A stretch of DNA of 64,000 nucleotides. Source: Sphingosinicella sp041916975 (lineage in GTDB: Bacteria > Pseudomonadota > Alphaproteobacteria > Sphingomonadales > Sphingomonadaceae). The notes beneath the pieces were generated by a model that was not told the origin of the DNA, made no database searches, and worked only from the letters and a program-made list of their open reading frames with translations. The stretch covers positions 2,108,001-2,172,000 of the forward strand of contig NZ_JAYRYK010000001.1 of NCBI RefSeq assembly GCF_041916975.1. Direction: 5' to 3'. The position numbers were made by a program, and so were the translations under genes. Shown here in pieces: positions 51,082 through 61,669 of the stretch; position 1 is the first letter of the stretch; the number at the start of each line of letters is the position of its first letter.

Positions 51082-51713
51082 GCGGTTTCGGTGCCAGCGC
51101 GCTGCCGGAGGTGATCCCGGTGTTTCCGCTGGAAAACGCGATCGTGCTGCCGCGCGGACAGCTGCCGCTCAACATCTTCGAGCCGCGCTACCTCGCGATG
51201 GTGAAAACCGCGATGGGCGGCGACCGGCTGATCGGCATGATCCAGCCCAAGGAAGATGGCAGCCTGTTCGAGATCGGCGGGCTCGGCCGCATCACGCAGT
51301 TTACCGATCCCGAAAACGGGCGACTGCTGATCGTGCTGACCGGCGTCACGCGGTTCCGCATCGCCGGAGAGCTCGACGTGGAAACGCCCTATCGGCAGGT
51401 GCGTGCCGACTACCGGGATTTCATCGAGGACTTTCAGGCGCCGCAGCCGATGGCGGCGGTGCTGCGCGCCGACCTTGAAACGACGCTGCGCACCTATCTC
51501 GATACGCAGAACCTCTCGGCGGACTGGGAGGCGGTTTCGGGCGCGGACGACGAATCGCTGGTGAACACGCTCGCCGCCGTCTGCCCGTTCGACGTGGCGG
51601 AAAAACAGGCGCTGCTGGAAGCGAAGACCGTGCCGATCCGCGCCGCAACACTCTGCGCGCTGATGACGCTCGCGCAGCCCGGCGCCGAAAATGGTTCAGG
51701 ACTGGTGCATTGA
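51078..51713 (+). CDS. LON substrate-binding domain protein
   Basis: A 211-aa stand-alone LON N-terminal domain protein: LPEVIPVFPLENAIVLPRGQLPLNIFEPRYLAMVKTAM is the family signature. There is no ATPase or protease domain. The GTG start overlaps the previous stop codon. These proteins are widespread beside thioredoxin-TPR genes in alphaproteobacteria; function is unclear, probably in protein quality control. Confidence 0.9.
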   Translation: MSGFGASALPEVIPVFPLENAIVLPRGQLPLNIFEPRYLAMVKTAMGGDRLIGMIQPKEDGSLFEIGGLGRITQFTDPENGRLLIVLTGVTRFRIAGELDVETPYRQVRADYRDFIEDFQAPQPMAAVLRADLETTLRTYLDTQNLSADWEAVSGADDESLVNTLAAVCPFDVAEKQALLEAKTVPIRAATLCALMTLAQPGAENGSGLVH

Positions 51714-51898
51714 GCCGCGATGTCGATCCGCGGCTGCTCGCGATCCTTGTGTGTCCGCTCACCAAGGCGCCGCTCAGCTATGATCGCGAGCGCCAGGAAC
51801 TCGTCAGCAAGGCGGCGGGGCTCGCCTATCCTGTACGCGACGGTGTGCCGGTGATGGTGATCGAGGAAGCCCGCGAACTCGGCGAGGACGAGAGTTAG
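51710..51898 (+). CDS. Trm112/UPF0434 family small protein
   Basis: A 62-aa protein: DPRLLAILVCPLTKAPLSYDRERQELVSKAAGLAYPVRDGVPVM is the Trm112-like fold. Only one Cys of the usual zinc ribbon is present, as in many bacterial UPF0434 members. The TTG start overlaps the preceding stop codon. Its own TAG stop codon lies inside the left terminal repeat of the 274-bp element that follows. Confidence 0.88.
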   Translation: MSRDVDPRLLAILVCPLTKAPLSYDRERQELVSKAAGLAYPVRDGVPVMVIEEARELGEDES

Positions 51899-52168
51899 AG
51901 CCTGTCCTGTTCAGTTTGAGGCATCGTGATTGCGTTTCCGCATTCGTCCGGCAAGGAGCGTGGTGCGGCGCGTAGCAGAGCTACGCGCAAGCCGCGCGAC
52001 GCCGTCCGGCGGGCGCGGTAACGCAACCGCGAAGCGGCGGGCGGAAATGGGCGCATGGGGGCGTCGCTCGTCGGTCACGATGCCTCTGCATCGCTCCCTC
52101 CTCGCTCCTACCCATGCACCCATTTCCGCTCCGTCACGACGCCTCAAACTGAACAGGACAGGCTCTAA
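51895..52168. repeat. 274-bp MITE-like element with 35-bp terminal inverted repeats
   Basis: The ends are 35-bp inverted repeats with one mismatch, reading TTAGAGCCTGTCCTGTTCAG inward from each side. Inside are nested hairpins: GCGTAGC-AGA-GCTACGC, and a near-perfect pair built on GCGGAAATGGG. No open frame is convincing. The stop codons of both flanking convergent genes (trm112 and the ubiH-type gene) are TAG inside the outermost bases. The structure fits a non-autonomous transposable element, perhaps doubling as a bidirectional terminator. Confidence 0.8.
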
Positions 52169-53382
52169 GGCAGATCGCCGCGCAGCAGCGACGGCAGATC
52201 GCCCGACGCACCGCGCGCCTCCGCCATGAAGAAGCGCTTGAGCGGCGGCAGACGGTGCACACCGGCAAGACCGAGGCGGCGGATCGTTGCCGCAGGGCGT
52301 CCGGGGATCGCGAACAGCTTGTTGAGCACATCGGTCGCGCCCATCACCGACATGCTGTCGAAACCCCGCCAGCGCTGATAGCGCGCGAGCACCTGCGGAT
52401 CGCCGAGATCGAGCCCGAGCCGCACGGCCTCCGCCAGCACGTCTGCCAGCGCGGCCGAATCGCGGAGGCCGAGATTGAGACCCTGGCCAGCGATGGGATG
52501 CATACCGTGCGCACTGTCGCCCACGAGGATCAGGCGGCGATCCGTGTAACGCTCGGCATGATGGAAGCCGAGCGGGAAGGAGCTGGGCTTCGCGGCGAGC
52601 CGAATGTTGCCGAGGAAACCGCCCATGCGCTTGTCGATCTCGGCGACGAAGGCACGTTCCGGCAGCGCCAGCGTGGCGGCGGCATCGCGCTCGCTCACGG
52701 TCCACACAATCGCCGAGCGCGTGCCCGGCAGCATCGGCAGCACCGCGAACGGCCCGGCCGGATAGAACAGCTCGAACGCGACGTTCCCGTGCGGCACGTC
52801 GTGCTCGATCATGCCGACGATCGCGGTCTGGTGATAGCTCCACGCCGCGATGCGAATGCCCGTATCCTCGCGGATTTTCGAACGGCGACCGTCCGCGGCG
52901 ATGAGAAGCGGCGCGGTGAGCGTGTCGCCGCTTGCGAGACGCACGGTGACGCCCGCCTCTGCACGTTCGATCGCGGCGGCGGCATCGGGCGCATAGACGT
53001 CGATGTGGGGGGAAGCCGCCCCGGCCGCGACCAGGGCCATGCGCAGGTGGCGGTTTTCGAACATATAGCCGAGGGGCTCGCCGGACGCGTCGCCGGTGCC
53101 GTCGAAATGGAGGTGCAGCGGCGAGAGGCCGTCCGTGACACGAATCTCGCGGATCGGGCAGCCTTTCGATTCAAGCTCGCCATCGAGGCCGAGCGCGGCG
53201 AGCATCCGCCACGTCGCACTGGCGATCGCCGAGGCGCGGCCGTCGAAACCTGCCGCGAGTGTCGCGTCGAGATCAGCGCTGTCGATGACGGCGGAACGGA
53301 TGCCGGAGGCGGCGAGCGCAAGCGCCGTCGTCATGCCGACGAGGCCGCCGCCGATGATGATCGTATCGTGGGTGTGCCGCAT
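52165..53382 (-). CDS. UbiH/UbiF/VisC-family FAD-dependent hydroxylase
   Basis: A 405-aa flavin monooxygenase of the ubiquinone-biosynthesis hydroxylase family. It has the dinucleotide motif IIIGGGLVGMTTALALAASG (residues 8-27), the DG motif LLIAADGRRSKIREDTGI (about 155-175) and the GD motif LILVGDSAHGMHPIAGQGLN (about 285-305). It probably hydroxylates the quinone ring (UbiH/F/I type). Which carbon it attacks cannot be read from the sequence. It is convergent with trm112 and divergent from a candidate small RNA and ftsK. Confidence 0.92.
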   Translation of the reverse strand: MRHTHDTIIIGGGLVGMTTALALAASGIRSAVIDSADLDATLAAGFDGRASAIASATWRMLAALGLDGELESKGCPIREIRVTDGLSPLHLHFDGTGDASGEPLGYMFENRHLRMALVAAGAASPHIDVYAPDAAAAIERAEAGVTVRLASGDTLTAPLLIAADGRRSKIREDTGIRIAAWSYHQTAIVGMIEHDVPHGNVAFELFYPAGPFAVLPMLPGTRSAIVWTVSERDAAATLALPERAFVAEIDKRMGGFLGNIRLAAKPSSFPLGFHHAERYTDRRLILVGDSAHGMHPIAGQGLNLGLRDSAALADVLAEAVRLGLDLGDPQVLARYQRWRGFDSMSVMGATDVLNKLFAIPGRPAATIRRLGLAGVHRLPPLKRFFMAEARGASGDLPSLLRGDLP

Positions 53383-53438
53383 GGCCGGACCCTAGCTGCA
53401 CATCGCATCGTGCGAAAGAGCATGACGAATGCCCAATT

Positions 53439-53468
53439 TTGAGGCGTGTGCTTTGGTGCGCCTATTTA
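53439..53468 (+). promoter_or_regulatory. sigma-70-like promoter of a candidate small RNA
   Basis: TTGAGG (53439-53444) and TATTTA (53463-53468) with an 18-bp spacer. No coding sequence follows before the strong terminator at 53601. Confidence 0.5.
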
Positions 53469-53475
53469 TTGGGCA

Positions 53476-53634
53476 TTTAACAATCCAGAATCCGCGAAAC
53501 CTCGCCATTCCGCGCTTGGCACGGATTTTGAAGAGGCTTCGGCGAGACGCATTTCGCGTCTCTGCTCGCTCGGGAACCTGGATTTTTCAGGACCGTTCCT
53601 GTCGGCCGGCTTCACCGCCGGCCGACTTTTTCTT
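53476..53634 (+). ncRNA. candidate structured small RNA upstream of ftsK
   Basis: A transcript of about 160 nt is predicted between a promoter and an intrinsic terminator. AATCCAG near its start can pair with CTGGATT near 53578. An internal hairpin AGACGC-ATTTC-GCGTCT lies between, and the terminator stem closes the 3' end. The length and terminal pairing recall 6S-like RNAs, but the family could not be assigned. Confidence 0.45.
53601..53632 (+). terminator. intrinsic terminator before ftsK
   Basis: Perfect 10-bp stem GTCGGCCGGC / GCCGGCCGAC with loop TTCACC, followed by TTTTTC. The plus strand has no gene immediately upstream, so it must end a small RNA. Confidence 0.85.
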
Positions 53635-53723
53635 GACCCCGGCGCCCCACGGACTCAATCTTAGGCATGTTCGCGGGATGTTCCGCGCGACAGTTGCATT
53701 GAAAACGGGGTCGGCAAAGGGTC

Positions 53724-56045
<2,322 letters not shown>

Positions 56046-56139
56046 CGGCGGCTTGCCGGTTCAACGCGGGTTCAAGCGCGATACGGCAACGTGCGCCCGC
56101 ATTTGCCGCACCTTCGCGTCGGCGCTATCAGGACTCGCG

Positions 56140-56742
56140 ATGAAAAAAGCCCTTCTTGCCTTTGCCTTCACACTCGGCCTTTCGGCGCCGGCCGCCGCTT
56201 CGATCCCCGAAGTGAGCGCGCATCTTGCTGCAACGCGGACGATGACGGCGGATTTCCGGCAGACCGCCGAGAGCGGCGCGGTCGCGACCGGTAAACTCAC
56301 GCTAGCGCGGCCGGGGAAGGTGCGTTTTCAGTATCAGAAGGAGGTGCCGCTGCTGGTGGTCGCGGACGGGCGCAACCTCACCATGATCGACTATCAGGTG
56401 TCCCAGGTCTCACGCTATCCGATCAAGCAGACGCCGCTTTCGGTGCTGCTCGATGCCAATGCCGATCTTACGCGCTACGCCCGAATCGTCTCCTCGACAC
56501 CGAAGGCGCTGACCGTGGAGGCGAAGGACAGGAAGCATCCCGAATACGGCGTGATCACCATTTTCTTCGAGCGCGACCGGACCGCGCCCGGCGGCCTTGA
56601 ACTCAAAGGCTGGCGCGTGCTCGATGCGCAGGGCAACACCACGCGTGTCGATCTTTCCAACATCGCCTTCAACGTGCCGGTGAGCGACAACGCCTTCCGC
56701 TACCGCGATCCGCGCCCGCGCAACCGCCCCGGCAGCCGATAG
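56140..56742 (+). CDS. lolA: outer-membrane lipoprotein carrier LolA family
   Basis: A 200-aa periplasmic carrier with a signal peptide (MKKALLAFAFTLGLSAPAAAS). The LolA fold is recognised from TMTADFRQTAESGAVATGKLTLARPGKVRFQY and NLTMIDYQVSQVSRYPI. It would shuttle lipoproteins from the LolCDE complex to LolB. The ATG at 56140 begins the signal; the frame upstream is a shadow. It is placed between ftsK and xth, the usual sphingomonad order. Confidence 0.88.
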   Translation: MKKALLAFAFTLGLSAPAAASIPEVSAHLAATRTMTADFRQTAESGAVATGKLTLARPGKVRFQYQKEVPLLVVADGRNLTMIDYQVSQVSRYPIKQTPLSVLLDANADLTRYARIVSSTPKALTVEAKDRKHPEYGVITIFFERDRTAPGGLELKGWRVLDAQGNTTRVDLSNIAFNVPVSDNAFRYRDPRPRNRPGSR

Positions 56743-56904
56743 GCGGGGATTCGGAGGCGGAACGGTCGAATTTGCTGACCAAGCGTCGCGCCGTTCATTG
56801 AAGCGACAGGATCGGCCCCTTAAATTGTCATCAGTCGGCTGGTGTTCGGGATTTGCCCCCTGTTGCCCGGACCCGCCGCCGACTTGCGTGACGAGCGCAA
56901 AAAG

Positions 56905-56935
56905 GGCCCCCGTCTTCACCTTGAAGGCGGGGGCC
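56905..56935 (-). terminator. hairpin with T-run on the minus strand before xth
   Basis: A 13-bp stem with one wobble (56905-56917 and 56923-56935; outer part GGCCCCCG / CGGGGGCC) with a 5-nt loop. Read on the minus strand it is followed by CTTTTTG. No minus-strand gene ends here; on the plus strand it may still act downstream of lolA. Confidence 0.5.
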
Positions 56936-56987
56936 TACGCATTTCTGAGCCTTTGCGTTGGCGCCCGGCCTTGCTAAGCCGCTCGGC

Positions 56988-57779
56988 ATGTCCCGTCTCA
57001 AGATCGCCAGCTGGAATATCAACTCCGTCCGCATCCGCCTGCCCATCATCGCGCAGCTGGTGAAGGACGAATCGCCCGACATCATCTGCCTGCAGGAAAC
57101 CAAGGCGCAGAACGCGGACTTCCCGCTCGCCGCGATCCAGCGCATGGGCTACCCGCACATGATTCTGAACGGCCAGCGGATGCACCACGGCGTCGCCATC
57201 CTTTCGAAGCAGCCGCTCGTGGAGGAGCGCCGGTTCGACTGGCAGGACAATGGCGAGGCGCGCCACATCGGCGTGCGGCTGCCGAACGGTATCCTCCTTG
57301 AAAACGTCTATGTGCCCGCAGGCGGCGATATCCCCGACCGCACGCTGAACCCGAAGTTCGGACAGAAGCTGGATTTCGTGCAGCGCATGACGCGCTGGTC
57401 CGAATCCCTGCGCGATCCCACGATCATCCTCGGTGATTTCAACATCGCGCCGCTCGAATGCGACGTGTGGAGCCACAAGGCGCTGCTCGACGTCGTCAGC
57501 CACACGCCGATCGAGGTGGAGGCACTGACCGGCCTGATGCAGAGCCACGACTGGGTGGACGTGGCGCGCACGCTCGTGCCCGCGCCGCAGCGGCTCTACA
57601 CGTGGTGGAGCTATCGCAACAAGGACCACACGGTGAACGACCGCGGCCGGCGGCTCGACCATGTGTGGGTCTCGCCCGCGATGAAGGACTCGCTCGCCGG
57701 CTTCCGTGTGCTGGAACCCGCACGGAGCTGGGAGAAGCCATCCGATCACGTTCCCCTGATCGCGGAGTTCGCGCTTTGA
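56988..57779 (+). CDS. xth: exodeoxyribonuclease III
   Basis: A 263-aa AP endonuclease/3'-5' exonuclease of the EEP superfamily for base-excision repair. Motifs: KIASWNINSVR at the start, ICLQETK (metal-binding Glu), GGDIPD, ILGDFNIAP (catalytic Asp-Asn) and C-terminal RRLDHVWVS / SDHVPLIAEF (catalytic Asp-His). The ATG at 56988 begins MSRLKIASWN, ten codons after another in-frame ATG with no homology. It overlaps ribA by four bases. Confidence 0.95.
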   Translation: MSRLKIASWNINSVRIRLPIIAQLVKDESPDIICLQETKAQNADFPLAAIQRMGYPHMILNGQRMHHGVAILSKQPLVEERRFDWQDNGEARHIGVRLPNGILLENVYVPAGGDIPDRTLNPKFGQKLDFVQRMTRWSESLRDPTIILGDFNIAPLECDVWSHKALLDVVSHTPIEVEALTGLMQSHDWVDVARTLVPAPQRLYTWWSYRNKDHTVNDRGRRLDHVWVSPAMKDSLAGFRVLEPARSWEKPSDHVPLIAEFAL

Positions 57780-58837
57780 CCAGCGCGGTGCAGAGCGCCG
57801 AACGTGCCATCGACGCGCTCAGGCGCGGTCACCCCGTGCAGGTGACGGACGGCGAGGCGGCAATCACCGTGCTCGCCATCGAGCTTGCCGATCCCGAATC
57901 GCTTGCAGCGTTTGAAGGCGGCGCGCGCGCAAACGTGCTGCTCACCGACAAGCGCGCCGCCTTTCTGGGCCTCGGCAACCAGCTCGCCGCAGCGGGGATG
58001 CAGGCCGTGCTGATCGAACGCACGCCGTGGCTCGACCTCGATACCGCACGTGCGGTCGCCGATCCGGTGCTCGACCTTGCAACGCCGATGAAGGGCCCGT
58101 TCCGTAGCCTGCCGCCAGGGCGCATCGAACGCGCCGGCCGCGCCGCGCTGAGCCTTGCCAAGCACGCTGGACTGCTGCCCGCGCTGTTCGTGATCGAGGG
58201 CGGCGCGGCGGATGACGTCGTGGCGACGGCGGACATCGAACACTTCGCGGAAACCGGCGCGCTGAAGCTCGTCAGCCGCGCGCGACTACCGATCAAGGTG
58301 CACGAGAAGACCGAGATCGTCGCTTTCCGCCTACCGGGCGGGCCGGAGCATCTCGCGCTACTGATCGGCGATCCCTACGGCACCACGCCCCTCGTGCGCC
58401 TGCACAGCTCGTGTCTCACCGGCGATCTGCTCGGCTCGCTGAAGTGCGATTGCGGAGATCAGCTCCACGCCGCGCTGCACGCGATCGCTGAGTCCGGCGG
58501 CGGCATCCTCCTCTATCTCCAGCAGGAGGGGCGCGGCATCGGCCTCATCAACAAGCTGCGTGCCTATGCGCTGCAGGACCAGGGCTTCGATACGGTGGAC
58601 GCCAACCTCCGCCTTGGCTTCGAGATCGACGAACGCGAGTTCGCGCTTGCCGCGAACATGCTGAAGGCGCTCGGCTTCGGCACCATCCGCCTGCTCACCA
58701 ACAACCCCGCCAAGGTCGCGGGACTTGAGGCGGAGGGCATCACCGTTGCCGAGCGGCTGCCGCTCAAGGCCGGTGAAGGCGCGCATAACGAGGCCTACCT
58801 GCGCACCAAGCGCGACCGCACCGGGCACATGCTGTGA
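57776..58837 (+). CDS. ribA: GTP cyclohydrolase II with degenerate RibB-like N-terminal domain
   Basis: A 353-aa riboflavin-pathway enzyme. The C-terminal 190 aa are GTP cyclohydrolase II: DPYGTTPLVRLHSSCLTGDLLGSLKCDCG with three zinc-ligand Cys, LQQEGRGIGLINKL and LLTNNPAKV. The N-terminal about 155 aa resemble DHBP synthase (ERAIDALRRGHPVQVTDGEAA; LAAFEGGARANVLLTDKRAAFLGLG; AALSLAKHAGLLPALFVIE) but lack the acidic DREDEGD catalytic loop, so only the RibA reaction is expected. The start is TTG overlapping the xth stop codon, or GTG at 57788. Confidence 0.9.
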   Translation: MTSAVQSAERAIDALRRGHPVQVTDGEAAITVLAIELADPESLAAFEGGARANVLLTDKRAAFLGLGNQLAAAGMQAVLIERTPWLDLDTARAVADPVLDLATPMKGPFRSLPPGRIERAGRAALSLAKHAGLLPALFVIEGGAADDVVATADIEHFAETGALKLVSRARLPIKVHEKTEIVAFRLPGGPEHLALLIGDPYGTTPLVRLHSSCLTGDLLGSLKCDCGDQLHAALHAIAESGGGILLYLQQEGRGIGLINKLRAYALQDQGFDTVDANLRLGFEIDEREFALAANMLKALGFGTIRLLTNNPAKVAGLEAEGITVAERLPLKAGEGAHNEAYLRTKRDRTGHML

Positions 58838-59337
58838 GCGCCATCCGCGTCGATGCTGCCACACGCACGCTGACGGCGTTCGGCAAGACCATCCCGTGCC
58901 TGATCGGCAAGGCGGGTGCGACGGACGCGGCGGACAAGCGCGAAGGTGACGCCATGACGCCGCGTGGCACCTACGCCATTCGCGCATTGCTGGTACGCCC
59001 CGACAAGCTCGCCGCCCCGAACACGCGGCTGCCATGGCGCTGGCTGCACCCCAGCGACGGCTGGTCCGACGACGTGCACGACCCTGCCTACAATCGCCCG
59101 GTGCGGCATCCGCACGCCTTTTCGGCTGAGCATCTGTGGCGCGATGACAGTCTCTACGACCTCATCGTCATCCTCGGCCATAACGACACGCCGCCGGTGC
59201 CGGGCATGGGCAGCGCGATCTTCCTGCACTGCACGGCAGCGAAGGATTTCACGCAAGGGTGCGTGGCAATTCCGCGTGACACGCTGCTGGCGATCGTGGA
59301 GCGACTTGTCCCCGGCGAGGTGATCGAGATCGTCTGA
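58834..59337 (+). CDS. L,D-transpeptidase (YkuD) family protein
   Basis: A 167-aa protein with a YkuD-type fold: GKAGATDAADKREGDAMTPRGTYAIRALLVR near the N-terminus, ILGHNDTPPVPGMGSAIFLHC, and the catalytic H-x-GC motif in HCTAAKDFTQGCVAIPRD. No signal peptide is seen, unlike typical cell-wall transpeptidases, so its location is uncertain. The GTG start overlaps the ribA stop codon by four bases. Confidence 0.88.
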   Translation: MSAIRVDAATRTLTAFGKTIPCLIGKAGATDAADKREGDAMTPRGTYAIRALLVRPDKLAAPNTRLPWRWLHPSDGWSDDVHDPAYNRPVRHPHAFSAEHLWRDDSLYDLIVILGHNDTPPVPGMGSAIFLHCTAAKDFTQGCVAIPRDTLLAIVERLVPGEVIEIV

Positions 59338-59346
59338 AGCCTGCGC

Positions 59347-60390
59347 CTACGACAGATCCCGGCGTTTGACGCCGCTGAAGCCGAGGATGAAATCGGGGCC
59401 GAACGCGCTGGAGGGTGTGTGGAAGCCCGGCGCGACCTCCCCGCCGTGGATGCGACGGGCGATCTCGACAGCGGTGAGTGCGGTAAGCGTGTAGCCCTCG
59501 GGGGTTTCGAGCTGGCTGACAGCGCGGTTTCCTTCGGCATCCGCCGCATGGCCGACGAGCACGCTGCGCCCCCGGCCCCGTGCAGCCGCATCTGGGCCGG
59601 GCGGCATCCGATCGATGGCGCGACCCGCGAGCCAGCGGCCCGGGGCGCTGGCGATCAGCGACCGGAGCAGGCGCGGCATCCCGAGCGCGCGTTCGAGCGG
59701 CGGGCTTGCTTCAAAGAAAACGCGGATGTCGGGGATGCCGGTGGAATGCCAGGCGGTCGAAACGTCTCCCCAGCTCACGCCTATAGTGGGCTTCAGGCCG
59801 CGTCCGAAATCGGCTGTGCCGCGCGGCACCTCGGAGAGTTCGACGATGGCCCCGCCCTCGCGCACGCGGGTGCCCGCCGCCATGCCTTCCAGCATCGTGC
59901 GTGTCGTCCCCCGGCTCGCTTCGTTGAGGCCGCCGATGACGAGATCGAGCGAAACCGCGCCGGGCAGGCGACGTTTCAGGTGTGCCGCGAGGCAATCCGA
60001 CGGCACGACGTCAAACCCCGCACCGGGGAGCACGGCAATTCCCGCGGCCTTCGCTTCGGCATCGCGGGCGGCGAGCGCTTCGAACACATCGATCTCGCCG
60101 GTGATGTCGATGTAGTGCGCGCGCGCCGCGAGGCAGGCCTCGAGCATCGGCGCCGACGTGCGTGAAAACGGCCCGGCGAGGTGCAGCACCGTGCCGATAC
60201 CCGAAAGCTCGGAAACATCGCCCTTGAGGTCGAAGACGCGCGAAGGAAGGCCGGTTTCGTCGGCGAGCGCTTCGACCGCCTGACGGTTACGCCCCGCCAA
60301 AACCGGCTTCAATCCGCGTGCGAGTGCGCGCTCCACCACCAGCCGGCCCGTGTAGCCGTTTGCGCCGTAAATGAGGATGTCGCCGCCCAT
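59347..60390 (-). CDS. saccharopine dehydrogenase-like NAD(P)-binding protein
   Basis: A 347-aa protein with an N-terminal Rossmann fold: ILIYGANGYTGRLVVERALARGLKPVLAGRN. LHLAGPFSRTSAPMLEACLAARAHYIDITGEIDVFE follows, characteristic of the saccharopine dehydrogenase-like/trans-acting enoyl reductase family. ATG at 60390 starts the fold. The substrate is unknown. It is convergent with the YkuD gene, nine bases away, and followed upstream by the YggS gene on the same strand (11-bp gap), so the two may be co-transcribed. Confidence 0.85.
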   Translation of the reverse strand: MGGDILIYGANGYTGRLVVERALARGLKPVLAGRNRQAVEALADETGLPSRVFDLKGDVSELSGIGTVLHLAGPFSRTSAPMLEACLAARAHYIDITGEIDVFEALAARDAEAKAAGIAVLPGAGFDVVPSDCLAAHLKRRLPGAVSLDLVIGGLNEASRGTTRTMLEGMAAGTRVREGGAIVELSEVPRGTADFGRGLKPTIGVSWGDVSTAWHSTGIPDIRVFFEASPPLERALGMPRLLRSLIASAPGRWLAGRAIDRMPPGPDAAARGRGRSVLVGHAADAEGNRAVSQLETPEGYTLTALTAVEIARRIHGGEVAPGFHTPSSAFGPDFILGFSGVKRRDLS

Positions 60391-60400
60391 AAGGGGCAGC

Positions 60401-61063
60401 CTAGTGCGTTTCGCGTGTTCCGAACAGTGCCGAGCCGACGCGCACGTGCGTAGCACCGAGTTCCACGGCGGTTTCGAAATCCGACGACATGCCCATGCTG
60501 AGCCCGGAGAGCCCGTGGCGCGCGGCGAGTTTCGCGAGCAGCGCGAAATAGGGCGCGGGCTCCTTGTCGGCGGGCGGCACGCACATCAGCCCGGCGAGCG
60601 GGATCTCTGCCGCGCGGGCTTCAGCGAGAAGCTTGGGAAGATCATCGATGGCGACGCCGCCTTTCTGCGGCTCGTCGCCGATGTTCACCTGCGCGAAGCA
60701 GGGTACCCGGCGGCCCGATACGGCCATGGCCTTCGCGAGCGCGGCGACGAGTGAAGACCGGTCGAGCGAATGGATGACGTCAAATAACGCGACCGCCTCA
60801 GCCGCCTTGTTGGACTGCAGCTGACCGACGAGGTGGAGCTCTACGCCGGGGAACGCATCACGGAGCGTGGGCCATTTCGCCGCCGCTTCCTGCACGCGGT
60901 TCTCCCCGAACACGCGCTGGCCGGCTTCGAGGAGAGGACGGATATCCTCGGCACCGAAGGTCTTGGAAATTGCAACCAGCGTAACGTCCGGTTTCCGGCC
61001 TGCGAGCTTCGCGGCCTTTTCGATGCGGGTGTGAATGTCGGCGAGTGTCTCGGCAGCGGTCAT
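60401..61063 (-). CDS. yggS: YggS/PLPBP family PLP-homeostasis protein
   Basis: A 220-aa PLP-binding TIM-barrel protein of the YggS/PROSC family. The PLP lysine is in DVTLVAISKTFGAEDIRPLLEAG. Other family blocks are VFGENRVQEAAAKW, LHLVGQLQSNKAAEAVALFDVIHSLDR, and GLSMGMSSDFETAVELGATHVRVGSALFG at the C-terminus. It acts in vitamin B6 and amino-acid homeostasis. ATG at 61063 starts the conserved region; the longer frame upstream is not conserved. Confidence 0.95.
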   Translation of the reverse strand: MTAAETLADIHTRIEKAAKLAGRKPDVTLVAISKTFGAEDIRPLLEAGQRVFGENRVQEAAAKWPTLRDAFPGVELHLVGQLQSNKAAEAVALFDVIHSLDRSSLVAALAKAMAVSGRRVPCFAQVNIGDEPQKGGVAIDDLPKLLAEARAAEIPLAGLMCVPPADKEPAPYFALLAKLAARHGLSGLSMGMSSDFETAVELGATHVRVGSALFGTRETH

Positions 61064-61085
61064 GCGCTTCCCTATAGAGAGGGGG

Positions 61086-61625
61086 ATGCGCCGCCGCCAC
61101 TCCCAGCACCTGCCTGAAACCTGGCTCTTCACCGATCCGCGCATGGGAGAGGCGCTGTGGGACGCGATTCACCAACTGCCGCGCGGCAGCGGCATCGTGC
61201 TGCGGCACTACGATGCAGCGGATCGCTCGGTCATTGCGCGGCGCGCGGCAAAACTCGCGCGGCGATACGGGCACGTGCTGATGGTGGCTGGAGATGTCCG
61301 GCTCGCGCGGGCCGTGGGTGCGGCGGGAGTGCATATGTCGGACGGCGGACGCCCAGTGCGTGACGTCATAACGGCAGCGTCACATGATCGCGCCGGGCTC
61401 GTGCGGGCACGGCGTGCGGGAGCGAGCCTCGTGTTCCTCTCACCCGTGTTTCCGACGCGCTCGCACCCCGGCGCCCGAACGCTCGGCGCGCTCCGGTTCG
61501 GACTGACGGGGCGTGGAACCGGGATCGCCGTCGCAGCGCTCGGCGGCATGACCCCCAAGCGCTACGCACGGATGCAAGCCCTCGGTGCACAGGCATGGGG
61601 CGCGATCGACGCTTGGAATAAGTGA
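61086..61625 (+). CDS. thiamine phosphate synthase-like (ThiE/TenI) protein
   Basis: A 179-aa TIM-barrel protein resembling ThiE/TenI: LFTDPRMGEALWDAIHQLPRGSGIVLRHYD, VGAAGVHMSDGGRP, SHDRAGLVRARRAGASLVFLSPVFPTRSHPGARTLG and AALGGMTPKRYARM. It is shorter than ThiE and missing part of the usual N-terminus, so it may be a TenI-like thiazole tautomerase or a divergent homologue. ATG at 61086 follows GAGAGGGGG. It is divergent from yggS with only 22 bp between the starts. Confidence 0.85.
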   Translation: MRRRHSQHLPETWLFTDPRMGEALWDAIHQLPRGSGIVLRHYDAADRSVIARRAAKLARRYGHVLMVAGDVRLARAVGAAGVHMSDGGRPVRDVITAASHDRAGLVRARRAGASLVFLSPVFPTRSHPGARTLGALRFGLTGRGTGIAVAALGGMTPKRYARMQALGAQAWGAIDAWNK

Positions 61626-61669
61626 AGCCCACTGTTTGCAGCCCAGAACGGGCGAAACAGGAGCCGATT

